A DNA stretch of 64,000 nt from contig MU006217.1 in NCBI GenBank assembly GCA_010093685.1, forward strand, positions 954,911-1,018,910, in the 5' to 3' direction. The stretch's first letter is position 1. The number at the start of each line of letters is the position of its first letter. The notes beneath the pieces were generated by a model. The model worked only from the letters and a program-made list of their open reading frames with translations, had not been told where the DNA came from and made no database searches. The position numbers were made by a program, and so were the translations under genes. Origin of the DNA: Ophiobolus disseminans (lineage: Eukaryota; Ascomycota; Dothideomycetes; Pleosporales; Phaeosphaeriaceae). Shown piece after piece: positions 1 to 10,973 of the stretch.

Positions 1-790
1 GGAAAGGGATTAGACTACTGCCGGTACAGGCGTCAAATACGAGTCGAGGAATAAGCGAGTGCGAGGCGCGGGTGCATGTGGCAGCCCGGATGAAAGCAAT
101 CGCCCGCTGTCATGTTGCACCCATTTGTTGGTCACTCCTTCGGCTCTATGTGTTTGGTCCGTACGATGGGCAATTGTTCAACCATTGTCTAACTTGGAGA
201 AAGGTCCGGAGCAACATTGAGCGCGTGGAAACGCTTTCGCACGTAAGAAGGGGATGGTGGTGGCTGACTGAAAGAGCCGAGGCTCTGTGCGTGCGCATCG
301 ACATCTGCACCACAAGAGTCTCGCCTTTTTTTGGAATGACCATCACGAACGCCGTTGCTAGGTCTGACTATAAACTTCGACGATAACTCTGACAATAACA
401 TTGACTGTGTCCACGCCCGGCTCCGGTTTGTAGCGCTGGTGGATGTCGTGACCGTAGTTGTGGCTTCCACAAACGCTGCGCAACAAGGCGGGTGGACGCC
501 TGACAGCGACATCGGATTCTCGAATAGTATTCCTTCGTGTTTTTAAGCCTTCATTGAGATGTGTGGTGACGGCGGTGATGTTGGAGAGGAGGGGCGGCGC
601 GAAACTCACGCGTGCTTGACGTCAAACGTCAGATGTCCCCTCGCGCCTTCCACACTTGCAAAAGTCGCGCTCTCACCTTCCCGCGCGCGCAATTTGCACC
701 TCCTTCACCAATTCCTGCTCCAAAAATCCCGTTCGTCGCCTTCTTTGTCAATTGGCTATTCCGGCCTCACTTCCATGAGTATCATACGCC
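1..790. other. Upstream region without a supported gene
   Basis: This is the 5' flank of the large gene that starts at 791. Several short overlapping open frames exist on both strands, but none shows a recognisable motif. The last 150 bases are pyrimidine-rich, which suits a fungal promoter or 5' leader. I see nothing else in it. Confidence 0.6.
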
Positions 791-3700
791 ATGACTTGCA
801 CAGCGTTCGAAGCTGCACTCAAGGAAGAAGAGAATGACGCGTCAAATACTCGACTGTACGCGCTCATCGAGTCTGGAGACTACAGCGGCAATGACCTCCT
901 AAATATCGCCGAAGATTACCTAGAGGCTTTCTGCAGTCCCGCCTCAACCCATGTTCGACGACGATGGATCGGAATGGCACTTCTGGGGATGCTGAATGCG
1001 TCGCATGAAGTGGCCAAACACTTGCAGGTCGAGAAGTGGAGACTTCAAAAGCTGGGCGATATCATTCTACGTCCTTCTGAGCGCGAAGAGACCAAAATCG
1101 TTGCTGGCGTGGTTATGCGACAGGCACTTGAAGACGGCATCGAGTTTTTGAGCTTCTGGGCATCCGACAAAGTCAGGCACAGTGTACCAAACTTCCCTAA
1201 AGAGCATGGGCCGCGCTGGATCAAAGCATTTCAGGATTTTATCGATGCTCTAAGTAACCTGGCGCTAGCAAACTCTGTCACAGACGCAAGCATACTTTAC
1301 CCTGTTTCCGTCATGGCCTCTGATGGCTTCAGATGGGCAAGCTCGAACGACAGTGTTCCGATTTACATCGTCCAGGAGGGATCGCTCGTGGTTCTTCTAT
1401 CCGAGGATTTTAGACGCGACATCCAGTTTCTAGACGTGCCAGTAGCGCACATCAAAAGCACAAAGACTCGGCCATCTACTTCTCTGTACGACTCCCAGTC
1501 ACAAATGACGGTGACGGGACACGAACCATGGGACGTGATCCTGACGCTCGAGCATGACCACTGGACCTACTGTCTGGACACAACGAATCGCACGGCCACC
1601 GAGGTGACCATCCTGCTCGAGGACTCCGCAAATGCGAGGGAATGCCACAAATCTATTACGGAGCTACTGGGCACCGGGAACGCAACACCACGTCCTACGC
1701 GTCATCCAAGAATGTCAAGAAGCACGCCTATTGATATCAGTTCATCACCGTCGCCGAAAACAGACGGATCTACAACACAAGGTCGCCAAGCAAAAACGAC
1801 TGAGGCTGTCAAGTTAAGCGCAAGGCATCATGCGCAGCCTACCGCCCGTCATAGCAGTTCTGCGATTACTAGCCGACAGCAGGAACGCACTCGACCAGAC
1901 ATGAACCCCGTACAGTCTTCCTCGGATGAACTGGGACATAGCTCAAATGGCGAGGTGGATCTGCCACGTCAATCTCTCCACAATGCGCCTGCCGCGAAGT
2001 CCCGTGAACAAGCGCATCAAGCCCCAGACACCGTGCACTCTACGAAAAAGCAACAATCGCTCAGACTTGCACGAGGACGAAATGAAACCAATGCAACAAA
2101 GAAGGTGTTTCAAGTGGATGGAGCCCAGAAGTACGGTAATGGCGTCCCAGAACAGAGCTCAAAAGACACCAAATCACTGCACACCAAAAGGCAAAAGGAG
2201 GGAGGGCGAATCCAAGCACAAGCCACACCGACCTATGTGACGGCGACCCGGCCTTCAACTCGATCGACGCAGCCTGGCAGTTCGGCTGAACCCGTGAATG
2301 CCAGTACCTCACCTACCGAGAGTCTACCTGGCGAGGGTACGACTGCTAAGCAAACGGCAAACAGCGAGGGTAAGCTACCGAAGGTCTCACAAGCGATTAA
2401 ACAAAGGGCCCAACAACTGCGTAAGCAACCAGACGTTTTCGATATACCGGCAGCCGAGCGCAACAAGCCCCCAACGAAATTGCCGGCCGTTTCACAGACT
2501 CGAAAAACAAGGACGGCTACTCGCGCTAGTCCTGTCGCCAGCCAGGGCAAAAGAACGCGCGGCAACAGGAAGCTTGGAGATGATGATGCCGACTTCGTCC
2601 CAAATACGACGAAGGTAGCAAAAAAGGCTGTGGCCAAACGAAAAGCCGCACCTTTCGATACAGTCACCAGCAAACCAGTCAAAAAGAGGCCGAAAAAGGA
2701 CAGCGGAAGAACCGGTCGACGTGTTCAATGTACAACGGAGTGTTCATCGGATCAGGCTGAAGCACGCCAGGCCGAGAAAGCACAGTCTGATAAGCCGCAC
2801 AACCATTCGACATCGCGAGGACCTCAATCGAACACGGTTAAAAGATCCCCCACATTTGTGGCTTCGTTACGAACGCCGCTCATTGGAGGCCTACTTGGCA
2901 CACACAAACCGGCGCAGATATCGAAAAATGCTTTCAAAAAACCGGCTCTTCCAACTCGGGCTCCTCATGCTCCATCGACGCCATCGAGACCTCCACCTAA
3001 AGCTACAGTTCAAGGGAGCGGACCCCGTACCCCAATTGAGGGGCGGAAGCCTTCCAATACAACCCTACCTTTGACATCTTCCCCTCCGTCGGCTATCTTA
3101 GTAGACCATGACTTTGCTACCGTGCAACACGGTACAGCAGATAAGGAGACGTTATCAAGCAACAGCAAACCAACCCCTGCTTCCCCTCATGCAGAATCAA
3201 CGGCGATCTCTGGCCATGCGGATCGTGATGAGGTGGACCTTGAGAAGCAAAAAGGAGACTTGCAGGTTGCAAGAAGCGATCCTTTCCAGCAGCGTCGTGT
3301 ACATCACACAGCTACATCATTCACCCGTCGTTTAACAGGAGATTCTCTATTAGACAGAACTGGCTCAATCGAGGACTTGTCGCATACGCTGCCTGATGAG
3401 ATTGATATCATGGTCAGCTCCGACACCGAAGACTTGTTGGTCAAGGCGGCTAGTCAGCCACTTCCGCTGCCGAAGCTGCGTCATGTAAGGAAGCCGAGCG
3501 TCCCAAGAGCCGGCAAATCGTTCTCGCAGCCGCTTGCACAACCCGTCACCCAGAAGACGGTGACGCGAGCTGAAGTGCATCGCACTGAGATTCCACACGT
3601 GACGGACCAGCTAGATGAGGAGCGACCAGTACCGACTTCAAAGACCTTGAAACGCAAGTCGATCTTTGAAGAATTTGGCAGCAATGATACTCCAAGGGAA

Positions 3701-4372
3701 AAGCGCGCAGGAAGCGCTCGATCAGCGGCTAGCCTTGAGTGCTCTATTACAAAGCTTCCCAATATCAAACCAGCACAGACGCAGGAGAAGGCCGCCACAG
3801 TCCCGGAAGACTCGGTCCTTACGGCTCCGCCCCAAGATATCGACAACACACAGATCGAGCACATAGTTGAGGCTCAAAACGACTTCAACGAGGATGGCGA
3901 CACGACGCTCGTCAACGACGACTCGGAGGAACAGCTTCCTATCCACCCCAAGGGGTCTTCTCCTCACTTCCCATCGTCTCCACCTGGTCCTGGCTCGTCA
4001 AGCAGTCACAGCTCCACATCGGCCGCATCAGAACCGTCGTCCCCTCATGCGATCCCCACCCCTGACGCCGAGGAGATGCAATGGGAAGCCACTTTAGAGC
4101 CACACCAGCGCGCGCTACATGATCTTCTCATCCGTGTGTCGAAGCGCGTCACTCGTCACGTCGTTGACAGCGAGACGGCTGTTACAGATATCGCAGAGGT
4201 CTTCGAGAGCGATGGCGAGCATTTGTTAGAAGGCTTCTTGCAGCGACACAAGAGCGTTTATGAAGGCTTGTGGGAAGACATGGAGACCAAGACGACGAGA
4301 CTGAAAAAGGAGATGGAGAGCTCGGTCAGGGCCCTAGCGAAGGAGCGGAAGCGTGTGAACTTTACAGGTTAG
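791..4372 (+). CDS. Large disordered protein with Red1/Rec10/SYCP2-like architecture
   Basis: Single-exon frame of 1193 residues. Seen: a helical N-terminal region (about 1-160); a beta-rich stretch (about 165-300) that starts near PVSVMASDGFRWAS and could be a PH-like fold; a very long basic, Ser/Thr/Pro-rich region (about 310-1090) with several KR-type nuclear localisation candidates; and a conserved helical C-terminus (about 1095-1188, near LEPHQRALHDLLIRV). Known: helical domain, PH-like domain, long disordered linker and C-terminal coiled coil is the layout of meiotic axis proteins (Red1, Rec10, SYCP2). Inferred: a chromosome-axis role. This rests on architecture only, because axis proteins diverge quickly. 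It could also be another nuclear scaffold protein. The coding call is strong and the functional call is tentative. MND1, another meiotic gene, lies 9 kb away, but no operon-like link is implied. Confidence 0.6.
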   Translation: MTCTAFEAALKEEENDASNTRLYALIESGDYSGNDLLNIAEDYLEAFCSPASTHVRRRWIGMALLGMLNASHEVAKHLQVEKWRLQKLGDIILRPSEREETKIVAGVVMRQALEDGIEFLSFWASDKVRHSVPNFPKEHGPRWIKAFQDFIDALSNLALANSVTDASILYPVSVMASDGFRWASSNDSVPIYIVQEGSLVVLLSEDFRRDIQFLDVPVAHIKSTKTRPSTSLYDSQSQMTVTGHEPWDVILTLEHDHWTYCLDTTNRTATEVTILLEDSANARECHKSITELLGTGNATPRPTRHPRMSRSTPIDISSSPSPKTDGSTTQGRQAKTTEAVKLSARHHAQPTARHSSSAITSRQQERTRPDMNPVQSSSDELGHSSNGEVDLPRQSLHNAPAAKSREQAHQAPDTVHSTKKQQSLRLARGRNETNATKKVFQVDGAQKYGNGVPEQSSKDTKSLHTKRQKEGGRIQAQATPTYVTATRPSTRSTQPGSSAEPVNASTSPTESLPGEGTTAKQTANSEGKLPKVSQAIKQRAQQLRKQPDVFDIPAAERNKPPTKLPAVSQTRKTRTATRASPVASQGKRTRGNRKLGDDDADFVPNTTKVAKKAVAKRKAAPFDTVTSKPVKKRPKKDSGRTGRRVQCTTECSSDQAEARQAEKAQSDKPHNHSTSRGPQSNTVKRSPTFVASLRTPLIGGLLGTHKPAQISKNAFKKPALPTRAPHAPSTPSRPPPKATVQGSGPRTPIEGRKPSNTTLPLTSSPPSAILVDHDFATVQHGTADKETLSSNSKPTPASPHAESTAISGHADRDEVDLEKQKGDLQVARSDPFQQRRVHHTATSFTRRLTGDSLLDRTGSIEDLSHTLPDEIDIMVSSDTEDLLVKAASQPLPLPKLRHVRKPSVPRAGKSFSQPLAQPVTQKTVTRAEVHRTEIPHVTDQLDEERPVPTSKTLKRKSIFEEFGSNDTPREKRAGSARSAASLECSITKLPNIKPAQTQEKAATVPEDSVLTAPPQDIDNTQIEHIVEAQNDFNEDGDTTLVNDDSEEQLPIHPKGSSPHFPSSPPGPGSSSSHSSTSAASEPSSPHAIPTPDAEEMQWEATLEPHQRALHDLLIRVSKRVTRHVVDSETAVTDIAEVFESDGEHLLEGFLQRHKSVYEGLWEDMETKTTRLKKEMESSVRALAKERKRVNFTG

Positions 4373-5594
4373 CGGTGGTAGTCGTATGCATGGGTGGCCG
4401 TGCTCGACTGTGAGTGTACGATATGAATGAAAAATAACGTTGGTATGGATAGTGGTGGGACAAGGTACGGGTTACCTGTGGCGTCTTATGTCACTTTACA
4501 CGGCGACATGTACTTACGATGAGAGATGATTAATGACGGTGTATGCTCTACGAAAGAGTGGAGGTGTAGCCTATCGATGTATGGCTTTATTTGACATTAT
4601 AAAAACTATAACTACCGCAGTCACAAGTGTAGTTTATGAACAATGTATACAAAAATTGGCGGCGTCTTCACAAAACTACCATCTAGTTCCCAGCCCAATG
4701 ATGGTTCCTTCGGTGTGGACTACATGGCAAAGCGATCAATGACTCAGCCCTTGACCAAAACTAACCTTGCGATTCAAGGATGGTTTTACTCGAGGCTTTC
4801 TTCCCGCTGCACGGTTGGTTGGTCGCTTCGCTAATGCGAAGCAAAAGCCCAGGCCGACATGTATGAAAGGCACTCTTGCTTTTGGTCCTGTGTTTACCAT
4901 ATAGCTCGTTCGATCGGTTCATTTCCGAGGTAGTTCGTGGCTGCGCTTGTCAATACGTGCGTCGTCAGGATTGTCTAAGCGGGCGTGGTGGTGGTTTACG
5001 TTTATAAAGGAAAACAAAGATGAGATGGCTGCGTGGTGGAGAGATCCTATCGCTCAGAGCTGGAAGACAGATGATATTCTGGAGGAAGATCTTAGTCTAG
5101 AGGCTGTGTGGCAAAGTATCTACCCAGACCTAAGGTACGAAGTGGATACCTGATGTAGCTAATCTATACTACGCATAGATTAGTAATAGTAATACTCTTA
5201 ATCTCGAGCCACTACCACGCATATGACGGTGCTCCTAAGCACGTGGCGATCACATGGCGTCTCACGACATCACCACCACACGTACAATCATAATATGCAA
5301 GAAAACACACTGGTATAATTATGGGATTGCAATTGAATATACATGCCTAATCGCATGACAAAAGAATTCGGAGCGATACACTGAGAAAGCGCAGTGGTGC
5401 TTTTCCATGAAGCCAATTGAGCTAGCCTTGTGTCGAGACTCGATCCCCAGTGAGACATAACCACCAAAGAAACTCCTATCCACCAAAGAAAAGAAAAATT
5501 ACTCCGAAGAATAGGTCCTCGCCCTTCAAAACAGCATGAACAAATGAAAAAGCTCCTGTGGCATCAGGGTGTACGTGGGCGGATCAAGAACCTA
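4373..5594. other. Convergent intergenic region with two perfect hairpins
   Basis: Between the convergent 3' ends of the axis-like gene and velB. It is AT-rich. A 7-bp inverted repeat with a 4-nt loop lies at 4825-4842 and a 9-bp inverted repeat with a 7-nt loop at 5159-5183. A 68-codon open frame at 4947-5153 has no recognisable motif and I do not call it a gene. Confidence 0.5.
5159..5183. repeat. Perfect 9-bp inverted repeat (hairpin)
   Basis: CTAATCTAT and its exact reverse complement flank a 7-nt loop. The hairpin lies between two convergent genes, 411 bp past the velB stop when read on the minus strand, so it could act in 3'-end formation or be a small element remnant. Confidence 0.5.
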
Positions 5595-6626
5595 TTAGTC
5601 GTCGTTGTCGTACTCGTTCTGATTTCCGCGCTCCTTAGGCCCGTCCTTGCGTATAGGGATCTTGATGCCCTGCTGGGCGAGACATTTGCTGAGGGGCGTT
5701 GACTCGACGACGCCGGGGAACTTCTTGGCCGAGTAGACGGTGAACGGCTCCGAGAAAGCAGTAGCGAGGATGGGGCACTTGCCCTGCGAGATGACACCAT
5801 TGTTGCCTTGGCCGGTCCCGATGTTGCACATGCTGAATTTGAGGCGGAAGGTACCCTCGGTGCGGACGGAGAGATCCTGGAGAACGAACCAGAAGCCGGG
5901 CGCGCCCTCGAGGTTGTTGAGACGACAGGCGTTGACAGCGTTCATGCCGATGAGATTACGTGTGTAGTGCTGGTTTGGTTGCGGAGCAGGGATGGCCATC
6001 ATTGGGGTATGGTGCGTGTAGCCCTGATAGCCTGGGTTGGCCGGATTGGACGCATATCCGTAGGGCTGCATTGGCTGCATGTGATGCTGTCCATACTGCG
6101 CAGGGGCCTGGGGATTGTGCCATTGGTGAGGTGCAGGCATGAACAAGGTACGCTCCGGAGGTGGCGGATACGAAGTGACGGTACTGCTGCTGATTGATAC
6201 CGTAGGGCTAGTGGAACTATGCCGTACCAAGTTGACAGCGAGGTCGCCAGTCTCGTTCCAGAGATCCACCTGAAGGACGCAAAACGTGCTGTCGACTTTG
6301 TCGATGTCGATTTCCTGTCCGGTCTCCGAATCGCATACCATCAAACGGACGCAAGGTGGGGGCGTGATGGGCCGCCGGTCTTTGTCTCCGAACCCGCACA
6401 TGCGGGCCCTGATCGGCTGCTGTTCAACTACCAGCCTATATGTAAGACCGCTCTTGATGCCCACATAGCCCTGCGTGGGCGGCGCTGGTGGGTGCTGTTG
6501 TTGTGGCAGACTGTGTTGTGGTATACTGTGCTGTGGTATACTGTGTTGTGGTATACTGTGTGGTGGTGGTGGGTGGTGCGGTGGATATGCATAAGTACTG
6601 TACGTATTTTGATTTGGCGGGTTCAT
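5595..6626 (-). CDS. velB: Velvet-domain regulator VelB
   Basis: VelB is a nuclear velvet-family transcriptional regulator. It partners VeA (with LaeA) or VosA to coordinate light response, sporulation and secondary metabolism. The 343-residue product has a Gln/His/Pro-rich N-terminus followed by a velvet domain with the hallmark ARMCGFGDKDRRPITPPPC, a long Pro/Gln-rich insertion that splits the domain (typical of VelB), and a second half with ARNLIGM-like and FSMCNIGTG-like blocks. I chose the ATG at 6626 because the upstream in-frame extension to 6779 is hydrophobic and unlike the family. No intron is needed. The N-terminus contains a perfect HSIPQ tandem repeat. The next upstream gene is the Hel2 ligase on the same strand, 717 bp away. 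Confidence 0.93.
   Translation of the reverse strand: MNPPNQNTYSTYAYPPHHPPPPHSIPQHSIPQHSIPQHSLPQQQHPPAPPTQGYVGIKSGLTYRLVVEQQPIRARMCGFGDKDRRPITPPPCVRLMVCDSETGQEIDIDKVDSTFCVLQVDLWNETGDLAVNLVRHSSTSPTVSISSSTVTSYPPPPERTLFMPAPHQWHNPQAPAQYGQHHMQPMQPYGYASNPANPGYQGYTHHTPMMAIPAPQPNQHYTRNLIGMNAVNACRLNNLEGAPGFWFVLQDLSVRTEGTFRLKFSMCNIGTGQGNNGVISQGKCPILATAFSEPFTVYSAKKFPGVVESTPLSKCLAQQGIKIPIRKDGPKERGNQNEYDNDD
6505..6560. repeat. 15-bp coding minisatellite in velB
   Basis: About three and a half tandem copies of a 15-bp unit (GTATACTGTG core on the + strand) encode HSIPQ repeats in the disordered N-terminus of VelB. The unit is a multiple of three, so copy-number change keeps the frame. Confidence 0.75.
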
Positions 6627-7343
6627 GACTGTACTTCTTTGGGCGATGTAGTGGGTAATACCTGGATTATTCGATGATTTGCTGGTATGATGTGCAGTGA
6701 ACAGGAGAAGACGCAGGTTAAATAAAGCGAAAATGGAAAGTATGGCCTGGCGTTTTGATGAATACAGATCTAATCTCATTTGAGCTAGCGGGGCTTCGTG
6801 CCCCGCGTCAATCCATGGGTCGCGCCCGGGCGGGAGCTAGCGCAAGTCTTGCGCCACAACGGTGTTGCTAGCCGAATATCGCATGTTTAAAAGTATCCTC
6901 AGAAGTTTGCGGCTCTATCAGAGCAGGCAGTGATACTTAGATTTCATCACTTCTATAAGCAAGTTCTGGAAATATTGCATAGTTTAATGACTTCGATGTT
7001 GGTGGACACTCTCGGCGAGGGAAGGCGGTCACACAGTTGAAGACCAAAGCTTCTCACAAACTGTATATACTGCAAATTGGACCCTGAGTGGATTGAGAAA
7101 CGATCTGTGGTACGCCATGGATTACAGTGGCCAAAGTTAGACTGAAATCTTCGCGTAGTACATAGCGCCGTGAGAAGGCGCCATGAGTTTAGTGCTCGGT
7201 CAAGTCATCAGACGCTGCTCTCGGACCACCGATTATGAACACGTACATGCCTAATAACGTGTTGATTGGGCAGCCTCGCAAGTGAAGCGATGGGAGGATT
7301 GATTATCCTTGACAGTTACATCTCTAGTGGTGAACAAGACCAC
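6627..7343. promoter_or_regulatory. velB promoter/5' leader with GC-rich palindromes
   Basis: This 717-bp stretch separates the velB start from the 3' end of the Hel2 gene. At 6788-6806 a perfect 7-bp GC stem closes a 5-nt TTCGT loop, and at 6840-6854 two 7-bp arms flank one base. GCTAGC hexamers recur around them. Everything else is AT-richer and featureless. The palindromes lie 160-230 bp upstream of the velB ATG, so they would be in the promoter or the leader transcript. Confidence 0.5.
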
Positions 7344-9775
7344 TCAGCCCCACTGGAATAGCATCTGTTTCTTGCCCTTGTTGCCTTTCTTCTTCCCCGC
7401 TCCTTCGTCCTCCCCGGTGGGAGTTGTTGCGCCATTAGCAGCTCCAGAAGGACCCGCCCAAGGGTTGCTTACTGGTGTGTTCCGGCCACTGTTGTCTCGT
7501 CGAAGTCCGAGGCCAGTATAACCAGGGCTGAAGATGGTACTGCTTGGCTTGGCCGCTGCAGGGAGAGCTGGAAACGCATCCGATGCTACTGCCTTCTTGT
7601 TCAGAGCTGATGATGAGGCGGTGCGAGAAGGCAACGGTGACGCGCGTGCGCTCGCAGTAGTCGAAGAGGAGGAGGCCCAAGGCGTCTGACCTGGCTTAGC
7701 ACCAATGCGGCCCGACGACGCTGCGGGTAGGGCAGGAAACGGGTTGCTCGATGATGGCGAAGACCAGCTAGCCTTCTGGTTGGCTGAAGATCGTGAGGAC
7801 TGTGCGGTCGAGTTCTTTAGCTTCAACACTCTCGAGCCGCCGTGAGCCGCCGTGCCGCCATTGAGCGCCGATCCGGTTGCTCCCCCTGGCAACGAGGGAT
7901 AATCCTCGTTGATCGCCTTCCAATCATTCCATGCCTTCAGAAGAGCCTCGCGCTTTGTGGATATCTCGAAGATGTCTGCTAGTTCCTTGATGAGCTTCCC
8001 TAGCTCTTTCGAGTTGGTGTCGAATAACGCGAAGAACGCTTCAATGAGTTGTGTTGCTGTTATTTTTGCGTTGCGATATGCTGAGATGGAGCTTCGGAAT
8101 TCTTGTAGCTTCACTTCGTCATTGCGTAGCATGTTACTTGCTCGCTCTGTAACAGCGTTGTGACGAAGCAGTCGTGCTTGTTCCTGAGGCGTCTGTGGTG
8201 TAGGATTCGATGGAGGTGGATTGAGATTCAGCTGGCCCACACCACTCGCAATGTTGTTGGTTGTTGTAGGGCGAGAGGCAGTCACTGTCGCCGGCTCAGG
8301 TGCGCTAGGTGCGGGCCGAGCCGCAAATGCTTCGCCAGGAGTAGGAGCTGTGAGCTGGCCCCCAAAGGTTCTTGCTGTTGAGTTTGAGTTTTGAGCTTCC
8401 ATCTGCCGCTGAAACGCGAGTTCTGCTCTGCTGAGTGATTGGGCAGAAGACGCTGGCAAAGGTTCGGCATTGGGATCTCGTCCACGTCCACGACCTCTGC
8501 CACCCTCTCGTCTCCGGTCGTCTCTTCTGCCGCTTGCTTCTGGCTCGTGCCGCTCACGGAACTGAAATCCTGACATGTCGACTCGCCGCGCATCACGCAG
8601 CGCGTCTTTTGATAGGCCGTTGGGATGGGTCTCGATCTGATGTCCTTTCAAGTCCATCTCAGAGTCGAAAACCACGAACTTCTTCTCTAGACATTCCCTA
8701 TCTGGACACAGAAAATGGTCTTTCCGGAAATGGACTTCGAGCGAGTCGTAGTTGACGTAGTACTGTTGCTTCCTATTATCGTCGCGTCGGTCGCAGATGT
8801 GGCAGCGCTCGTGCTTGTCTCGGCAGTGCGTGTATAGCTCGTCGTCTCCATAGAAGCGCTCTCGACAGAAGCCGCACTCAGGATGTCCCCTGAAACCGCT
8901 CTGATCGATGGCACCAGGATTGTCGTCGCCAAACTTCTGGTGCTTCTTCAGCTCAGGCCATGTGAAGAGCTCGTGTTCGTGGGTGAAGACTTTCTTGTTG
9001 CGTGTACAGAGATCACTATTCGAGGTTAGTCGTATTCCAGAGCTTAGTCAACGGGCACTACTTACCACATGGACTTGTTATGCGCCGTCTTGACATGGCG
9101 ATGCAAATCCGGCCAGCCCAAGCACGCCACGTCACAGTCGCCTTCCGGACAATTATACTGCAGCAGCAGACGCGTGTCCTCGAACACCTGGGGGTTCTCG
9201 AAGTGTATGCCTAAGCTATCGTTCGACTGGAAGAAGTCGGCGGCCGTGAAGTCTTCGTAGCTCTTCTCGGCGTCGTCTGTGAGGATGACATGGTCGGACT
9301 CGGCCCTGCAGTGCGCACACGCTTTGGTCTTGTATAGAGCTCGCATCCTAATGGAGCAGATGTGGCATGTCCGGTGGTTGCAGGGAGAGACGGCCGTGTG
9401 CTGGACCGGCGAGGCGCAAATGAAGCACACCTCTGCATCGGGATCGTCGTCGTCATTCTGCGGCAGAACAACTCTCGGTATCGTGGGAGGCGCCTGGCCC
9501 TGCTCTTCATCCTCTCCTAGGGGTGCCTTGCCCTTCTCAGCCGCATGTCCTCCACGACCGCCGGCGCCTTCTCTTTGACCCCGACCCCGTCCGCGCCCAT
9601 GTGGGAAGTCGCCTCGGCCGCGACCTCGGAAGCCAATGTGCTCTTGCCTATCGTCGTGGCCAATATGCGATCCTCTTCCGCGCCCTCGGCCTCCTCTGCC
9701 GCGTCGTTGCGGGCTCGCAGGGATGCGCGGCTGTTCCTGAGCAGCAGATGCGCCAAGATCCCCAGTCGATGCCAT
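7344..9775 (-). CDS. hel2: Hel2/ZNF598-type RING E3 ubiquitin ligase
   Basis: Cytosolic E3 ligase that senses collided ribosomes, ubiquitinates 40S proteins and triggers ribosome-associated quality control. Two exons: 9066-9775 and 7344-9015, with a 50-nt intron (9016-9065) that rejoins a zinc-finger cysteine. The product is 793 residues. In order: an RG-rich N-terminus (25-75); a C3HC4 RING (C117, C120, C132, H134, C137, C140, C153, C156); several C2H2-like fingers including CDLCTRNKKVFTHEHEL and CHICDRR; then a low-complexity tail with an RG patch. Size and domain order match fungal Hel2. The start at 9775 was chosen because the in-frame extension to 10006 lacks family features. It continues in the same direction as velB. 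Confidence 0.93.
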
Positions 9776-10147
9776 GGAGGGGTGTCGAATTCTGAGTTGT
9801 GGCGTAATATGTACACGGACTTCGTATAGTGACAGTCGAAAGAAAAGATGTAAGTAGGTACAGTTGAACAAAGAAGGGAAGAAAGGCCACAAGGCTACAC
9901 GCCTTCTTATATTAAGACGAGCGTTTGGTGCCGGTTGTGAAAGATGACGCTGGCTCGGAAGCGAATGCTGCGAGCCACTGCCGCACGTGGTCCGTGTCCC
10001 AGCCACACGGCCTTAGCTTCCTTTTCAGACACATGCCGTGACTCTTCGCTTGATGACTGACGGCAGACGAGATGATTCGAAATGATGCATTCTGCACAGC
10101 CTCTTCGCTTATATTTACAGTCCAACGTCGCAACCTCCCACCAAGTT
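9776..10147. promoter_or_regulatory. Promoter of the Hel2 gene
   Basis: This 372-bp interval separates the hel2 start from the end of the UstYa-like gene; both are on the minus strand. No motif or repeat is evident. Confidence 0.5.
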
Positions 10148-10973
10148 CTAAAGGTCGATATGATGCCTTGCAATCCAGTCATTCAACGCATCCCAATCTC
10201 TACACTCCCTAACTTGCCCGTCGCCAAACACCTTTCCATTCTCGGTATACAGCAGCGTCTTTTCAGCATGGCACATGGTATCTTGACGCAGAGAGTCCAA
10301 GCAGTGCAGAGTATGTTGAATCGGCACAGTCTGCGGGACGCCCTCCTGGAAATGATACAGCGCGGCTCGTATGACTGACTGAATTTCTGTCAGCCTGATT
10401 GTTTGAGTTGATGGAAAGGAAAGCTTACGAGACAGTGGATGTTGTGGTACGCGGCGACGAAGTAGACGCGCTCTGATGCGTTGCCCTGGTATGGCACGCT
10501 ATGGGGTAGCTGCAGTGAGGCGGCGTAGTCGCGCGGTATGTGCACTAGGCCTGCACCATCTGGGAAGAGACCTTGCCAGAGTGCATTCGTCTCAGTCTTA
10601 TTCTCACCCGAGAATGGAGTATTCCAGTGCTGTGGGCGTAGGATGAGCCTCTTGGCCGCTGGAAGACATGATCAGTATCCAATTCAAGGCTGGAAGTGCT
10701 TGTTGAGCACTCACGCTGTGTCTGAAATTCTGAAAAGAGATGGGATGAGCGCTTCTCATGCCACAGCCACGTGCCATTTGACACAATCAAAGCGACGACG
10801 AGGAATATGATCACCCATCGCGACCTTCGATTATTGGTCTCTTTCTTCATCTTGAAGAAGGTGTCACGCTCGTCATGATAGTCGGATTCCGATGACACGC
10901 GCGAAGGTGAAGTGAGTACCTCTTTTGAATCCATCGATGGACTTGAAGTATGAGTAGAGCTAACTGAGTCCAA
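10148..10973 (-). CDS. UstYa-like (DUF3328) membrane protein, candidate RiPP/mycotoxin-type oxidase
   Basis: UstYa-family proteins are fungus-specific, single-pass membrane proteins. Known members act in secondary metabolism, including oxidative cyclisation of ribosomal peptides. Three exons: 10715-10973, 10429-10658 and 10148-10378, with introns 10659-10714 and 10379-10428. Frames join cleanly to give 239 residues. One transmembrane helix lies at about 52-70 (RWVIIFLVVALIV). Both hallmark HXXHC motifs are present: HNIHC at 158-162 and HTLHC at 185-189, in the expected spacing. RPQHWNTPFSG precedes the conserved core. The gene looks intact. A 2-oxoglutarate oxygenase gene and a short secreted-peptide gene lie within 2 kb. 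The substrate is unknown. Confidence 0.9.

Noticed and set aside
5400..5460. tRNA-like words (AGCTCAATTGGC on the minus strand, GACTCGATCCCC on the plus strand)
   Set aside because: The D-arm-like and T-arm-like words are on opposite strands and no acceptor stem can be paired.
6627..6779. 51-codon N-terminal extension of VelB
   Set aside because: Hydrophobic and unlike VelB N-termini; the ATG at 6626 gives the expected MNPPNQ-type start.
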